From assembly GCF_010119235.1 (NCBI RefSeq), contig NZ_JAAATZ010000001.1:3130501-3194500 (forward strand): a DNA stretch of 64,000 bases, in the 5' to 3' direction. The translations under genes were made by a program, and so were the position numbers. This DNA is from Flavobacterium phycosphaerae (GTDB taxonomy: Bacteria > Bacteroidota > Bacteroidia > Flavobacteriales > Flavobacteriaceae). This document shows positions 16,525 through 26,593 of this stretch, in pieces (positions within the stretch are counted from its first letter, which is position 1; every line of letters begins with the position of its first letter). The notes under the pieces are model-generated. The model saw nothing but the letters and a program-made list of their open reading frames with translations, was not told the origin of the DNA and searched no databases.

Positions 16525-19355
16525 ATGCTAGATACAGAAAACACCATTGAAGTTCTCGGCGCCCGAGTTCACAATCTGAAGAATATTGATATTACTATTC
16601 CGCGTGAAAAACTGGTCGTTATTACCGGTCTTTCGGGTTCGGGAAAATCATCTTTGGCCTTTGATACTATTTATGCCGAAGGACAACGAAGATATATTGA
16701 AACTTTTTCTGCCTATGCCCGTCAATTCCTTGGTGGTTTGGAACGCCCTGATGTAGATAAAATTGACGGTCTTTCTCCGGTAATTGCCATTGAGCAAAAA
16801 ACCACCAGTAAAAGTCCGCGTTCTACAGTGGGAACGATTACCGAGATTTATGACTTTTTGCGTTTATTGTATGCCCGTGGTGGTGAAGCCTACAGCTATG
16901 TGACCGGCGAAAAAATGGTTTCGTATTCCGATGAGCAAATTAAAGATTTGATTATTCAGAATTTCACCGGAAAACGCATCAATATTTTGGCACCAATAAT
17001 TCGAGCTCGTAAAGGGCATTACGCCGAGTTATTCCAACAAATTACCAAACAAGGTTTCCTGAAAGTGCGCGTCAATGGTGAAGTACAGGACTTATTGCCG
17101 GGCATGAAACTCGACCGTTACAAAACCCACGATATCGAAATTGTCATTGACCGAATGGTGATTGAAAACAATGAAGAAAACGAAAAACGTTTAGCTGAAA
17201 GTATCAAGACAGCTATGTATCACGGCGAAAATGTATTGATGATACTAGACCAAGACACCAACGAAGTGCGCTATTTCAGTAGAAACTTGATGTGTCCTAC
17301 TTCCGGGATTTCGTATCAAAATCCGGAGCCGAATTTGTTTTCGTTCAATTCACCCAAAGGCGCTTGCGAAACGTGTAAAGGTTTAGGTACTGTACACGAA
17401 ATCAATCTGAAAAAATTATACCGAATCCAAAACAATCCATCAAAAATGGGGGATTTGCTCCTTTGGGCGAATATAAATCATCTTGGATTTTTAAGCAATT
17501 GGAAATCATTGGTGAAAAATTTGATTTCAAAATTACTGATGCCATTGACACCATTTCCGAAGAAGCGATGCAGATTATTTTGCACGGCGGGAAGGAAAAA
17601 TTTTCAGTAGAATCAAAAACATTAGGCATTACCAAAGAATACAAAATTGAGTTTGAAGGGATTTCGCATTTCATCAAAAACCAATTTGACGAGAGCGGCT
17701 CTACTTCAATCAAACGTTGGGCAAAAGAATTCATGGATGAAATTGAATGTCCGGAATGCCACGGGTCGCGTTTGAAAAAAGAAGCTATGTACTTCCGCAT
17801 TCACGAGAAAAACATCTTCGATTTATCGACTATGGACATATCCGATTTATCGCTCTGGTTTGATGATTTAGACAAACATCTATCCGAAAAACAAACGATT
17901 ATTGCGTCCGAAATTGTCAAAGAAATCAAAGACCGTTTGCGCTTTTTAGTAAATGTGGGACTCAATTACCTGTCCATAAACCGGAGTTCTAAATCGCTTT
18001 CGGGCGGAGAGGCACAACGTATTCGACTGGCTACCCAAATTGGTTCGCAACTCGTTGGGGTTCTTTATATTTTGGATGAACCGAGTATTGGTTTGCACCA
18101 AAGAGACAATGAAAAACTAATCCATTCGTTGGAACAGTTAAGAGATATAGGCAATTCGGTTTTAGTTGTTGAACACGACAAGGACATGATAGAACGGGCT
18201 GATTATGTGATTGACATTGGTCCCAAAGCGGGAAAATTTGGGGGAGAAATCATCAGCAAAGGAACACCGGTCGAATTACACAAAGAACACACTATGACGG
18301 CCATGTACCTAAATGGTGAAATGAAAATTGAAGTACCCCAAAAACGTCGTGAAGGCAATGGAAAGTTCTTGAAGTTGACAGGAGCCACCGGAAACAATCT
18401 TAAAAATGTTTCCATAGAATTACCATTAGGAAAACTGATTTGCGTAACCGGAGTTTCGGGTAGCGGAAAATCGACTTTAATAAACGAAACACTGTATCCA
18501 ATTCTGAATGAATATTATTTCAACGGCGTCAAAAAACCACAACCGTACAAAAAGATTGAAGGTTTAGAGCACATTGACAAGGTCATTGATATTGACCAAA
18601 GTCCGATTGGCCGAACACCACGAAGCAATCCGGCAACTTATACCGACGTGTTTTCGGAAATCAGAAGTTTGTATACGCAAACGCCGGAAGCCATGATTCG
18701 TGGGTATAAAGCAGGACGTTTCAGTTTCAATGTTTCGGGCGGAAGATGCGAAACTTGTGAAGGTTCGGGTGTACGAACTATTGAAATGAGTTTCCTGCCG
18801 GATGTTTATGTTGAGTGTGAAACCTGTCAAGGCAAACGTTTTAACCGAGAAACTTTGGAAATACGATACAAAGGCAAATCGATTTCGGATGTGTTGAATA
18901 TGACCGTGGATGAAGCCGTTTCTTTCTTTGAAAACATCCCGAAAATTTACCGTAAAGTCAAAACCATACAGGATGTCGGATTGGGTTACATCACTTTAGG
19001 CCAACAAAGTACCACGCTTTCGGGCGGAGAAGCCCAACGCATTAAATTGGCCACCGAATTATCTAAAAAAGACACCGGAAACACCTTCTACATCATGGAC
19101 GAACCCACTACAGGTTTGCATTTTGAAGACATTCGAGTGCTGATGGATGTGATTACTAAATTGGTAGATAAAGGCAATACTATTTTGATTATTGAACACA
19201 ATATGGATGTCATTAAACTAGCCGATTATATAATCGATATCGGTCCCGAAGGCGGAAAAGGCGGTGGCGAAGTAGTAGCCAAAGGCACTCCCGAAGAATT
19301 GGTAAAAAATAAAAAAAGCTACACTGCACAGTTTTTGAAAAAAGAGTTAGCATAA
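16525..19355 (+). pseudogene. uvrA: excinuclease ABC subunit A (UvrA), frameshifted
   Basis: UvrA is the damage-recognition ATPase of nucleotide excision repair. The first frame (to 17610) carries Walker [10 protein letters not shown] at about residue 30 and the UvrB-binding and zinc-finger start. The second (17463-19355) carries the first signature LSGGEAQRIRLA, the second Walker A GVSGSGKSTL, CXXC-type zinc fingers and the second signature. Adding one A to the A6 run at 17410-17415 joins them as NLKKIIPNPKQSIKNGG and gives about 943 residues, the normal length. The frame 16504-16524 upstream is TTG-started; the ATG at 16525 is better. A single-base sequence error in the A-run is the likeliest cause. 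Confidence 0.93.
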
Positions 19356-19368
19356 CCTTAAACAATCC

Positions 19369-20382
19369 ATGGAAGGAAAAAGAATTGATTTTTTAGATGG
19401 GCTACGCGGCGTTGCAATTATATTAGTTGTGTTGTTTCATGCCTATTCCAGATGGACTTCCGTCGTTCCGTATGGTGACAAATTCGCTTCCTTTCCTGTT
19501 TTTAAAGATGGGTATTTGGGCGTGCAACTGTTTTTTCTCATCTCGGGTTTCGTGATTTTAATGTCGCTGGAGAAAAACACAAACATCCTCACTTTTTTGT
19601 ATAAACGTTGGCTACGGTTATTTCCGGGGATGCTGATAGCGACTGTTTTAGTGTTTACCACTGCTTTTCTTTTATATGAAAGACCTATGGGAAAACCGGA
19701 TGTATCGTCGGTGATTCCGGGGTTGTTTTTTATTGACCCATTATGGATTAAGGCAATAACCGGCAACACTATACAACCCTTGGAAGGTGCCTTTTGGTCT
19801 TTGTTTGTAGAAGTAAAATTCTATATAATCTTCGGATTACTTTATTTTTATTTGGATAAATTCAAAGCTATAGTCATCCTGACCCTTTTATATCTTTCCT
19901 CTATCTATCTGAATACTCACCAGGACAGCTATTTTTGGCCGGTTTCTGATTTTCTTTCGCTTGAGTATTACGGGTGGTTTGCCGGCGGATGTGCCGCATA
20001 TTTGTTTTTCAAAACACAAGAACATAAATACTTTTTATTTGCTATCATCGTAACCGTAATAGAATTATACATGATGAAAGCCGGAAATCGAACACTGGCA
20101 TTTGGAGTTTGCTTAGCGGCATTATTCTATGTCCCTATTTACGTTGAAAGATTCAGAGTTTTTTTTACCAATTCAATTTTACTTTTTTTCGGTTTTATCA
20201 GTTATCCGTTGTATTTGGTTCATGAAAATGCGATGATAGCTATGATTGTGAAACTGGACAAGAACATAGCAGGCATACCTTTTATTTTATTGCCTGTAAT
20301 TCCTATACTTATTTTATGCGGAATCACATATCTTATAGCGGCGAAAGTAGAACCTTATGTGAGAAAAATGATTGCCCGTTAA
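19369..20382 (+). CDS. acyltransferase 3 family membrane protein
   Basis: Membrane acyltransferase (OafA/YrhL, Acyl_transf_3) of 337 residues with about ten hydrophobic segments. The N-terminal signature RIDFLDGLRGVAIILVVLFH contains the catalytic-type histidine (about residue 24), and the GYLGVQLFFLISGFVI segment follows. Such enzymes O-acetylate or succinylate cell-surface sugars using a cytoplasmic acyl donor. It starts 13 bases after the end of uvrA and may be read from that transcript. The acceptor is unknown. The MBOAT gene two genes downstream is another membrane O-acyltransferase, so this locus holds two such enzymes. Confidence 0.88.
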   Translation: MEGKRIDFLDGLRGVAIILVVLFHAYSRWTSVVPYGDKFASFPVFKDGYLGVQLFFLISGFVILMSLEKNTNILTFLYKRWLRLFPGMLIATVLVFTTAFLLYERPMGKPDVSSVIPGLFFIDPLWIKAITGNTIQPLEGAFWSLFVEVKFYIIFGLLYFYLDKFKAIVILTLLYLSSIYLNTHQDSYFWPVSDFLSLEYYGWFAGGCAAYLFFKTQEHKYFLFAIIVTVIELYMMKAGNRTLAFGVCLAALFYVPIYVERFRVFFTNSILLFFGFISYPLYLVHENAMIAMIVKLDKNIAGIPFILLPVIPILILCGITYLIAAKVEPYVRKMIAR

Positions 20383-20414
20383 CCCATATTGAACGTAGTA
20401 AACATTCCGTTATA

Positions 20415-20449
20415 TTGGTTAGCGTATTATAAAAAAAAGAGTATTTTTG
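20415..20449 (+). promoter_or_regulatory. candidate promoter of the LOG-family gene
   Basis: TTG (20415-20417) and TATTTTTG (20442-20449) are separated by 24 bases, just over the usual spacing. The -7 element is an exact match and lies about 45 bases before the start codon at 20493. Confidence 0.5.
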
Positions 20450-20492
20450 CGCGTTTGCTTTAACCATAAAATTTACAATAAAAAAGATAACA

Positions 20493-21218
20493 ATGATGAG
20501 AGACGAATTTCTAAATGAAGACGATAAAATTCAGGAAAAATTAAAACAAAAAACCTGGAACGAAATAAGAACCAACGACTCTTGGGCGATTTTTAAAATC
20601 ATGTCCGAGTTTGTAAACGGTTACGAAAGCATGGCGCGCATTGGGCCTTGTGTTTCTATTTTCGGTTCGGCAAGAACCAAACCGGATACCAAATATTATT
20701 TATTGGCCGAAAAAATTGCTTATAAAATCAGTAAAGCAGGTTATGGGGTTATCACCGGTGGTGGTCCCGGAATCATGGAAGCCGGAAACAAAGGAGCCCA
20801 CAACGGTGGTGGTACTTCGGTTGGTTTAAACATCGAATTGCCTTTTGAACAACATTACAATCCTTACATTGACAAAGATAAAAACCTGAATTTTGATTAT
20901 TTCTTTGTGCGCAAAGTAATGTTTGTCAAATACTCCCAAGGTTTTGTGGTCATGCCGGGTGGCTTTGGTACATTAGACGAATTATTCGAAGCGGTTACCC
21001 TTATCCAAACTAAGAAAATTGGTAAATTCCCTATTATCTTGGTTGGAACCGAATTCTGGTCCGGGCTAATTGATTGGATAAAAACCGTGATGATTGAAAA
21101 AGAACACAACGCGAATCCGGATGACATGAACCTCATTAAAATTGTGGATACCGAAGACGAAGTGGTGGAAGCGTTGGATAATTTCTATAAAAAATACAAC
21201 CTCAGCCCTAACTTTTAA
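20493..21218 (+). CDS. LOG family / TIGR00730 Rossmann-fold protein
   Basis: LOG-type protein (cytokinin riboside 5'-monophosphate phosphoribohydrolase family; also called lysine decarboxylase-like) of 241 residues. The family motifs GGGPGIMEAGNKGA (about 90) and PGGFGTLDELFE (about 155) are both present; the second holds the catalytic Arg/Glu region of the LOG active site. Characterised bacterial members hydrolyse nucleoside monophosphates to base and ribose-5-phosphate; the substrate here is unknown. The N-terminal extension of about 45 residues is normal for the group 2 form. It is followed by a terminator and stands alone as a transcription unit. Confidence 0.88.
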   Translation: MMRDEFLNEDDKIQEKLKQKTWNEIRTNDSWAIFKIMSEFVNGYESMARIGPCVSIFGSARTKPDTKYYLLAEKIAYKISKAGYGVITGGGPGIMEAGNKGAHNGGGTSVGLNIELPFEQHYNPYIDKDKNLNFDYFFVRKVMFVKYSQGFVVMPGGFGTLDELFEAVTLIQTKKIGKFPIILVGTEFWSGLIDWIKTVMIEKEHNANPDDMNLIKIVDTEDEVVEALDNFYKKYNLSPNF

Positions 21219-21222
21219 TACC

Positions 21223-21252
21223 AAAAGCCTGAACTTAGCTTCGGGCTTTTTT
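21223..21252 (+). terminator. rho-independent terminator after the LOG gene
   Basis: AAAAGCCTGAA (21223-21233) pairs with TTCGGGCTTTT (21240-21250), including one G-T pair, with a 6-base loop. The final T-run extends to 21252. Confidence 0.85.
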
Positions 21253-21275
21253 CAATATATTGCTCTACTGACGCT

Positions 21276-22709
21276 ATGTTTTTTAATTCGTTTCATTTCG
21301 CAGCATTCCTTCCTATAGTTTTTTTACTGTACTGGTTTGTTGGGCATAAATCGAAAATCAATCAAAATTACATTTTAATCCTCGCGAGCTATTATTTTTA
21401 CTCATGTTGGGATTGGCGCTTTCTGTTTTTGCTGGTTTTTTCTACCTTATTGGATTATGTTTCAGCAATGAAAATAGAACAAAGCAAAACGCTGTCCGAA
21501 CGAAAAATGTGGCTCTGGCTTTGTGTTGTGATTAATGTGGGTTTCCTTGGTATTTTCAAATACTACAACTTCTTCGCCGATTCTTTTGCCGAAGTATTGA
21601 ACGGTTTCGGATTACATACGAGTCCTTTATTATTAGACATTATCCTGCCGGTCGGCATTTCATTTTATACTTTCCACGGTTTATCCTATATCATTGATAT
21701 TTATTACGGAAGAATCAAATCAGAGAAAAATTTTGTCGATTATTCCCTGTTTGTTTGCTACTTCCCACTGTTGGTGGCCGGTCCCATTGAACGGGCGACA
21801 CATCTTTTGCCACAAGTCAAAAAACGACGCAAATTCAATTTTAACAAAGCCAAAGAAGGTGTTTACCAAATCGTTTGGGGCTTGGTTAAAAAAGTCGTTA
21901 TCGCTGATTCGTGCGCCATCTATGCCAATGCGGTTTTTGATCATTACCATTCAATGAATTCCTTATCGTTGCTGTTAGGAGCGGTTTATTTTGCGTTCCA
22001 GATTTACGGTGACTTTTCCGGTTATTCCGATATCGCTTTAGGAACTTCTAAACTCTTTGGTATCGATTTACTGAAAAACTTCAACTATCCTTATTTCTCC
22101 AGAGATATAGCCGAGTTTTGGCGCAAATGGCACATCTCTTTAACCACTTGGTTCCGAGATTATTTGTACATCCCATTAGGAGGCAGCAAAGGGTCAAAAT
22201 GGCTCAAAGTCAGAAACACTTTCATCATCTTTTTGGTCAGTGGTTTTTGGCACGGCGCCAATTGGACATTCATTGCATGGGGACTTATCAATGCCTTGTA
22301 TTTCCTTCCGCTGTTATTGTTGAACCGAAACAGAAAAAACCTCGACGAGTTTGCCTTGGGCTTCAACTTTGAATCCATCCGCATTCTTTTCAACATCTTG
22401 ATTACGTTTGGTCTTACGTGCTTAGCTTGGATATTTTTCAGGGCCAAAACCATTACCGATGCTTTTCAATACATCAAAAGATTGTTTGAAAACGGTATTT
22501 TCTCCGAACAGTATTTCGCTATCGAAAGATACAATTACGAGTTACTGCCATTAGTACTGCTATTCATTGTTGCCGAGTGGAACAGTCGAAACCAAATTGA
22601 ACCGATTTCAGGAAAATTCAGTTGGTTAAAATTAGGCTTGTGCTTAGCCGCTATAGTAGCCTTGGGCGTGTTTTCTGATTATAAAGAATTCATTTATTTT
22701 CAATTCTGA
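21276..22709 (+). CDS. MBOAT family O-acyltransferase (AlgI/DltB-like)
   Basis: Membrane-bound O-acyltransferase of 477 residues with about ten hydrophobic segments. The conserved MBOAT active-site histidine is in SGFWHGANWTF at about residue 325, and RKWHISLTTWFRDYLYIPLGG at about 275-295 is the AlgI family signature. It probably moves an acyl group across the inner membrane for modification of an exported polysaccharide or similar. Its stop codon overlaps the start codon of the SGNH-like gene (TGATG), so it is the first gene of a tight three-gene unit. The acceptor and donor are unknown. Confidence 0.92.
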   Translation: MFFNSFHFAAFLPIVFLLYWFVGHKSKINQNYILILASYYFYSCWDWRFLFLLVFSTLLDYVSAMKIEQSKTLSERKMWLWLCVVINVGFLGIFKYYNFFADSFAEVLNGFGLHTSPLLLDIILPVGISFYTFHGLSYIIDIYYGRIKSEKNFVDYSLFVCYFPLLVAGPIERATHLLPQVKKRRKFNFNKAKEGVYQIVWGLVKKVVIADSCAIYANAVFDHYHSMNSLSLLLGAVYFAFQIYGDFSGYSDIALGTSKLFGIDLLKNFNYPYFSRDIAEFWRKWHISLTTWFRDYLYIPLGGSKGSKWLKVRNTFIIFLVSGFWHGANWTFIAWGLINALYFLPLLLLNRNRKNLDEFALGFNFESIRILFNILITFGLTCLAWIFFRAKTITDAFQYIKRLFENGIFSEQYFAIERYNYELLPLVLLFIVAEWNSRNQIEPISGKFSWLKLGLCLAAIVALGVFSDYKEFIYFQF

Positions 22710-23599
22710 TGAAACAGTTTCTATACTTCATATTAAAAACGTTAGCATTGCTCCTACTCACCATGGGATTGCTGGATGTGTTGTATACTACTGTTTATCT
22801 GCAATCAAATTCGAGAACCAAAATTGATTATTTATACAATTCCAAAGACCTAGATTACGATGTGGTTTTCCTTGGTTCATCCAGAGTTAACAATCATTTT
22901 GTGCCAAAGATTTTCAACGAGCAAGGCTACAAAACGTTCAACTTCGGCATCACCCGTTCCCGCTTAGAAGAATCGGCTTTGATGCTGAAATTGATGGTGG
23001 AAAGAAACTATAAAATCAAGAATCTCATCCTTCAGGTAGATTTAAATATCAATACCAACGACCATTCCGAAGCGATTCGCTCGTTGTTTATGCCATATCT
23101 GCATCGCTCGCAAATCATACGTGACCACTATAAAAATATTCCTGAATATAACGAGTTACTTTATATTCCGTTTTACCGCTATTTACATTATGATGCTCGG
23201 GTCGGATTTAGGGAAATGTACTATTCACTTGTTCATAAGAGAACCAATGCTTTGGATAACGAAGGTTTTTACCCGTTAACTTCGCATGAAGGCAAAATGA
23301 TTCCGGCTGATTTGTCAAAATATTATCCGAAAAGAAACGTAGCATACGAAGAAATAAAAGCCATTTGTAAAGCCAATAACATCAACCTGATTGCTATGAC
23401 AACTCCTATGTGCATGAGTACCATAAACCGTGAGTATTTCAATCATATCAAATCGGTATACCCGGAAATTTACAGTTTTGAAAACGCAGTAACTGAGGAT
23501 AAATATTTTGCAACTTGCGGACACATGAACAAAGCCGGCGCTATTAAATTTACCAAAGTGGTTTTTAACGCTTTCTTTAAACCCAAAATCCAACCTTGA
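22709..23599 (+). CDS. membrane-anchored SGNH-like partner of the MBOAT protein
   Basis: The 296 residues have one N-terminal membrane anchor (about 5-25) and an extracytoplasmic domain. FLGSSRVNNHF (about 53-63) resembles SGNH block I, with the nucleophile Ser. In the C-terminal block the family has DxxH; here it reads TCGHMNKAG (about 272-280), so His is kept but the usual Asp position is Thr. It may be a weakened or non-catalytic member of the AlgJ/AlgX/DltD-type group that accepts acyl groups from MBOAT proteins. It overlaps the MBOAT gene by one base, and its TGA overlaps the TTG start of the next gene. Confidence 0.72.
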   Translation: MKQFLYFILKTLALLLLTMGLLDVLYTTVYLQSNSRTKIDYLYNSKDLDYDVVFLGSSRVNNHFVPKIFNEQGYKTFNFGITRSRLEESALMLKLMVERNYKIKNLILQVDLNINTNDHSEAIRSLFMPYLHRSQIIRDHYKNIPEYNELLYIPFYRYLHYDARVGFREMYYSLVHKRTNALDNEGFYPLTSHEGKMIPADLSKYYPKRNVAYEEIKAICKANNINLIAMTTPMCMSTINREYFNHIKSVYPEIYSFENAVTEDKYFATCGHMNKAGAIKFTKVVFNAFFKPKIQP

Positions 23600-26409
23600 A
23601 AAAACTAACCTACATACTTTTCTTTTTTAGTTTTATTGCTGCGGCTCAACACCATTCCAAAATGATAGTGGAAGTTGACAGTGATAAAAAAGTACTGACT
23701 GTTATTCAGGAACTAACCTTTTTCAATCAAACCAACGATACCTTAAATAACATCGTACTAAACGATTGGACCAATGGATATTCGTCTAAAAACACGCCGC
23801 TGGCCGCAAGATTTTCAGATGAATTTGAACGAAGTTTTCATTTGGCCAAAGAAAAAGAACGCGGTCGCACAGACCACATAACCATCATCGACCAAAAGAA
23901 AACCTTCCTGACTTGGGAGCGCGATGCCAATCATCCTGATGTGATTCAAATCAGATTAAGAGAGAAGCTTTTACCCAATCAAAAAGTAACACTTTCCCTT
24001 ACCTACTTCGTTAAAGTTCCCAGTGATAAGTTTACCAAATTCGGCTATGGCGATGACGGAAAAATGTATTTAAAAAACTGTTTCCTGTTACCGGCACGGT
24101 ATGAAAACCATGCATTTGTTAAGTATGACAATTTAAACTTAGACGATTGCGCCAACAGCCTTTCTGATTATGATTTGGAAATCAAAATTCCGCAAAACCT
24201 GACGCTGAGTTCTGATTTAAACGAACTAAAAAAAGAAGTCCAAAACAACCAAAACTATTACCAACTCACCGGAAAAAACCGTTTGGATTTTAATTTGTTT
24301 ATTGATAAAAACGCGGCCTTCTCCTTATATAAAAACGGTAGTTTAGAAGTTGTTTCCGATTTGGGCAACACCCGTTTGAACGACATTCAAAAAGCCATTG
24401 TCATTGATAAAATAGTCAGCTTTGTCGGCGATAATCTGGGCAAATTCCCCAACCAAAAAATCACCGTTTCCGAAGCCGATTATGAGCGAAATCCTTTTTA
24501 TGGATTGAATCAGTTACCGGTTTTTATCAGCCCGTTTTCGGATGAGTTTTTGTATGAAATTAAATTCCTAAAAACCTATCTGAATAACTATTTGCACAGC
24601 ACGCTTCAACTCGACCCAAGACAGGACAACTGGATTTACGACGGAATTCAGGTGTACATCATGATGAAATACATAGAAGAATTTCATCCCGACAGCAAGA
24701 TGATGGGTAGCGTGGCGAAGTTGCGACTGGTGCGTGGTTACAACTTGGTAAGTCTTGGTTTTAATGGACAGTACAGCTATTTTTATATGCTGATGGCGCG
24801 TAAAAACTTAGACCAACCGCTGGGCAATCCGAAAAATACCTTAATCCGATTCAACGAAAAAATTGCTTCAAAATACAGGGCCGGTCTGAGTCTGAAATAC
24901 CTCGACAGCTATCTCGAGCAGGATATTGTGCAAAACAGCATCCGTCAGTTTTTGGTTTTAAATCAAAGACAACAAACCAACCGAAAGGATTTTGAAACGA
25001 TATTAACTACTAATTCCCCCAAGAAAATCAACTGGTTTTTTGATAAAATTATCGAATCACGCGACATCATTGATTACAAATTTGAAGACGTTACCCGCAC
25101 CAAAGACAGTGTTAGTTTCAAACTGAACAACAAAACCCAAACCAATGTTCCGATTCCGGTCTATGGTATCAAAGACAAGCAAATTGTTTTCAAACAATGG
25201 ATAGACACGTTCTCAAAAGACAGCGTGTTTACAGTTCCTAGAAACGAGGCCGAGAAAATTGTCATCAATTACAAAAACGAAGTGCCCGAATTCAATTTGA
25301 GAAACAACTGGCAATCCCTTAGAGGCTTTCGATTGAATAATCGCCCGATAAAGTTCAACTTCATGAAAGATTTGGAAGATCCGTATTACAACCAAATTCT
25401 GTATGTACCTACTTTGGAATACAACTTATACGATGGTTTTTTGCCGGGTTTCCGCTTTCACAACAAAACCATTTTGGACAAACCGTTCATCTTTGATGTC
25501 AATCCGACCGTTTCTACCAAAACCCAAAACCTCTCCGGAAAAGCTTTGTTTTTTGTAAACCAATACAACCGCGATAGCAAATTATACAATGTAAAATACA
25601 TGTTAAGTGGGCATTACTTGCACTACGCTCCAGATGCCTATTACAGCAAAATTGCACCAACCGTTTTCCTCAATTTCCGTCCGGATGATTACCGCGATAA
25701 TCAAAAATCGTCTATTATCATCAAAGAAATTATGGTAGACAAACAAAAATCGTCTTATACCACTTCAGAAGACACTCGAAACTATCAGGTATTTAACGTC
25801 AAATATGTAAATACTAAAACAGAAGTTACCCATCATTTTCATTTCTTGGGCGATTTTCAATATTCAAAAACATTTGGCAAACTGGCTTCTGAAGTTCAGT
25901 ACCGTAGATTGTTTGATGACAACCGCCAACTGAACCTGCGCTTTTTTGCCGGAACCTTTTTGCACAACAAAGCAGAAGACGATTATTTTGATTTTGGCTT
26001 AGACCGTCCAACCGATTATTTGTTTGAAAGCGAATACTTGGGCCGTTCCGAAAAAACCGGTTTGTTCAGCCAACAATCCATCATTGCCGATGGTTTCTTT
26101 AAGTCAAAATTAGAAACCCGAACCGCCAACCGTTGGATGACAACTGTCAATGCCAGCTACGGGATTTGGAACTGGATTGAAGCTTATGGCGATATCGGTG
26201 CTATTAAAAACAAAGAAACCTGCGGTAAGTTTGTGTATGACAGTGGAATTCGTCTGAACCTCGTTACCGATTATTTCGAATTATATCTTCCGGTGTATTC
26301 TAACAATGGCTGGGAAATTGGCGATAAAAATTATGGCGAAAAGATTCGTTTTATTGTCACTTTCAGACCTGAAACCCTTATCAATCTTTTCACCCGAAAA
26401 TGGTTTTAA
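23596..26409 (+). CDS. large secreted M1-peptidase-like protein with barrel-like C-terminus
   Basis: The 937-residue protein starts at a TTG that overlaps the upstream TGA. It begins with a signal peptide (KKLTYILFFFSFIAAAQ). The first half (about 20-530) resembles the M1 (gluzincin) peptidase layout, but at about residues 320-324 the zinc motif reads YEIKF rather than HEXXH. The later acidic ligand region is WIYDG rather than WxxEG. The second half (about 560-937) is strand-rich with alternating aromatic residues, compatible with an outer-membrane barrel, and the very last residue is Phe. No peptidase activity is expected from these residues. Co-encoded with the MBOAT/SGNH pair, it could be an outer-membrane component of that pathway; this is inference. 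Confidence 0.65.
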   Translation: MKKLTYILFFFSFIAAAQHHSKMIVEVDSDKKVLTVIQELTFFNQTNDTLNNIVLNDWTNGYSSKNTPLAARFSDEFERSFHLAKEKERGRTDHITIIDQKKTFLTWERDANHPDVIQIRLREKLLPNQKVTLSLTYFVKVPSDKFTKFGYGDDGKMYLKNCFLLPARYENHAFVKYDNLNLDDCANSLSDYDLEIKIPQNLTLSSDLNELKKEVQNNQNYYQLTGKNRLDFNLFIDKNAAFSLYKNGSLEVVSDLGNTRLNDIQKAIVIDKIVSFVGDNLGKFPNQKITVSEADYERNPFYGLNQLPVFISPFSDEFLYEIKFLKTYLNNYLHSTLQLDPRQDNWIYDGIQVYIMMKYIEEFHPDSKMMGSVAKLRLVRGYNLVSLGFNGQYSYFYMLMARKNLDQPLGNPKNTLIRFNEKIASKYRAGLSLKYLDSYLEQDIVQNSIRQFLVLNQRQQTNRKDFETILTTNSPKKINWFFDKIIESRDIIDYKFEDVTRTKDSVSFKLNNKTQTNVPIPVYGIKDKQIVFKQWIDTFSKDSVFTVPRNEAEKIVINYKNEVPEFNLRNNWQSLRGFRLNNRPIKFNFMKDLEDPYYNQILYVPTLEYNLYDGFLPGFRFHNKTILDKPFIFDVNPTVSTKTQNLSGKALFFVNQYNRDSKLYNVKYMLSGHYLHYAPDAYYSKIAPTVFLNFRPDDYRDNQKSSIIIKEIMVDKQKSSYTTSEDTRNYQVFNVKYVNTKTEVTHHFHFLGDFQYSKTFGKLASEVQYRRLFDDNRQLNLRFFAGTFLHNKAEDDYFDFGLDRPTDYLFESEYLGRSEKTGLFSQQSIIADGFFKSKLETRTANRWMTTVNASYGIWNWIEAYGDIGAIKNKETCGKFVYDSGIRLNLVTDYFELYLPVYSNNGWEIGDKNYGEKIRFIVTFRPETLINLFTRKWF

Positions 26410-26562
26410 AACGGGTTGAAATGAAATAAAAATTACATTATTCTTTGCATAATTTAAATATCGTTAAATATTTTACAACCAACTTGCTTTTTATTGGTTT
26501 AAAATTACAGATACTTAAATATTATTTTTACGCGGAAATAACAAAAGTTACTTCTTTTTATT

Positions 26563-26570
26563 TAAATTTG
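26563..26570 (+). promoter_or_regulatory. candidate -7 element of the E1 gene
   Basis: TAAATTTG matches TAnnTTTG, 23 bases before the ATG of the dehydrogenase gene. No convincing -33 element was found. The remaining 184-base gap is AT-rich. Confidence 0.4.
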
Positions 26571-26593
26571 TTTCTTCAATACAGCATTTCATT

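Noticed and set aside
19369..26409. Acquired genomic island for the acyltransferase and MBOAT region
   Set aside because: No integrase, transposase, tRNA or flanking repeats, and base composition looks like the rest of the window by eye.
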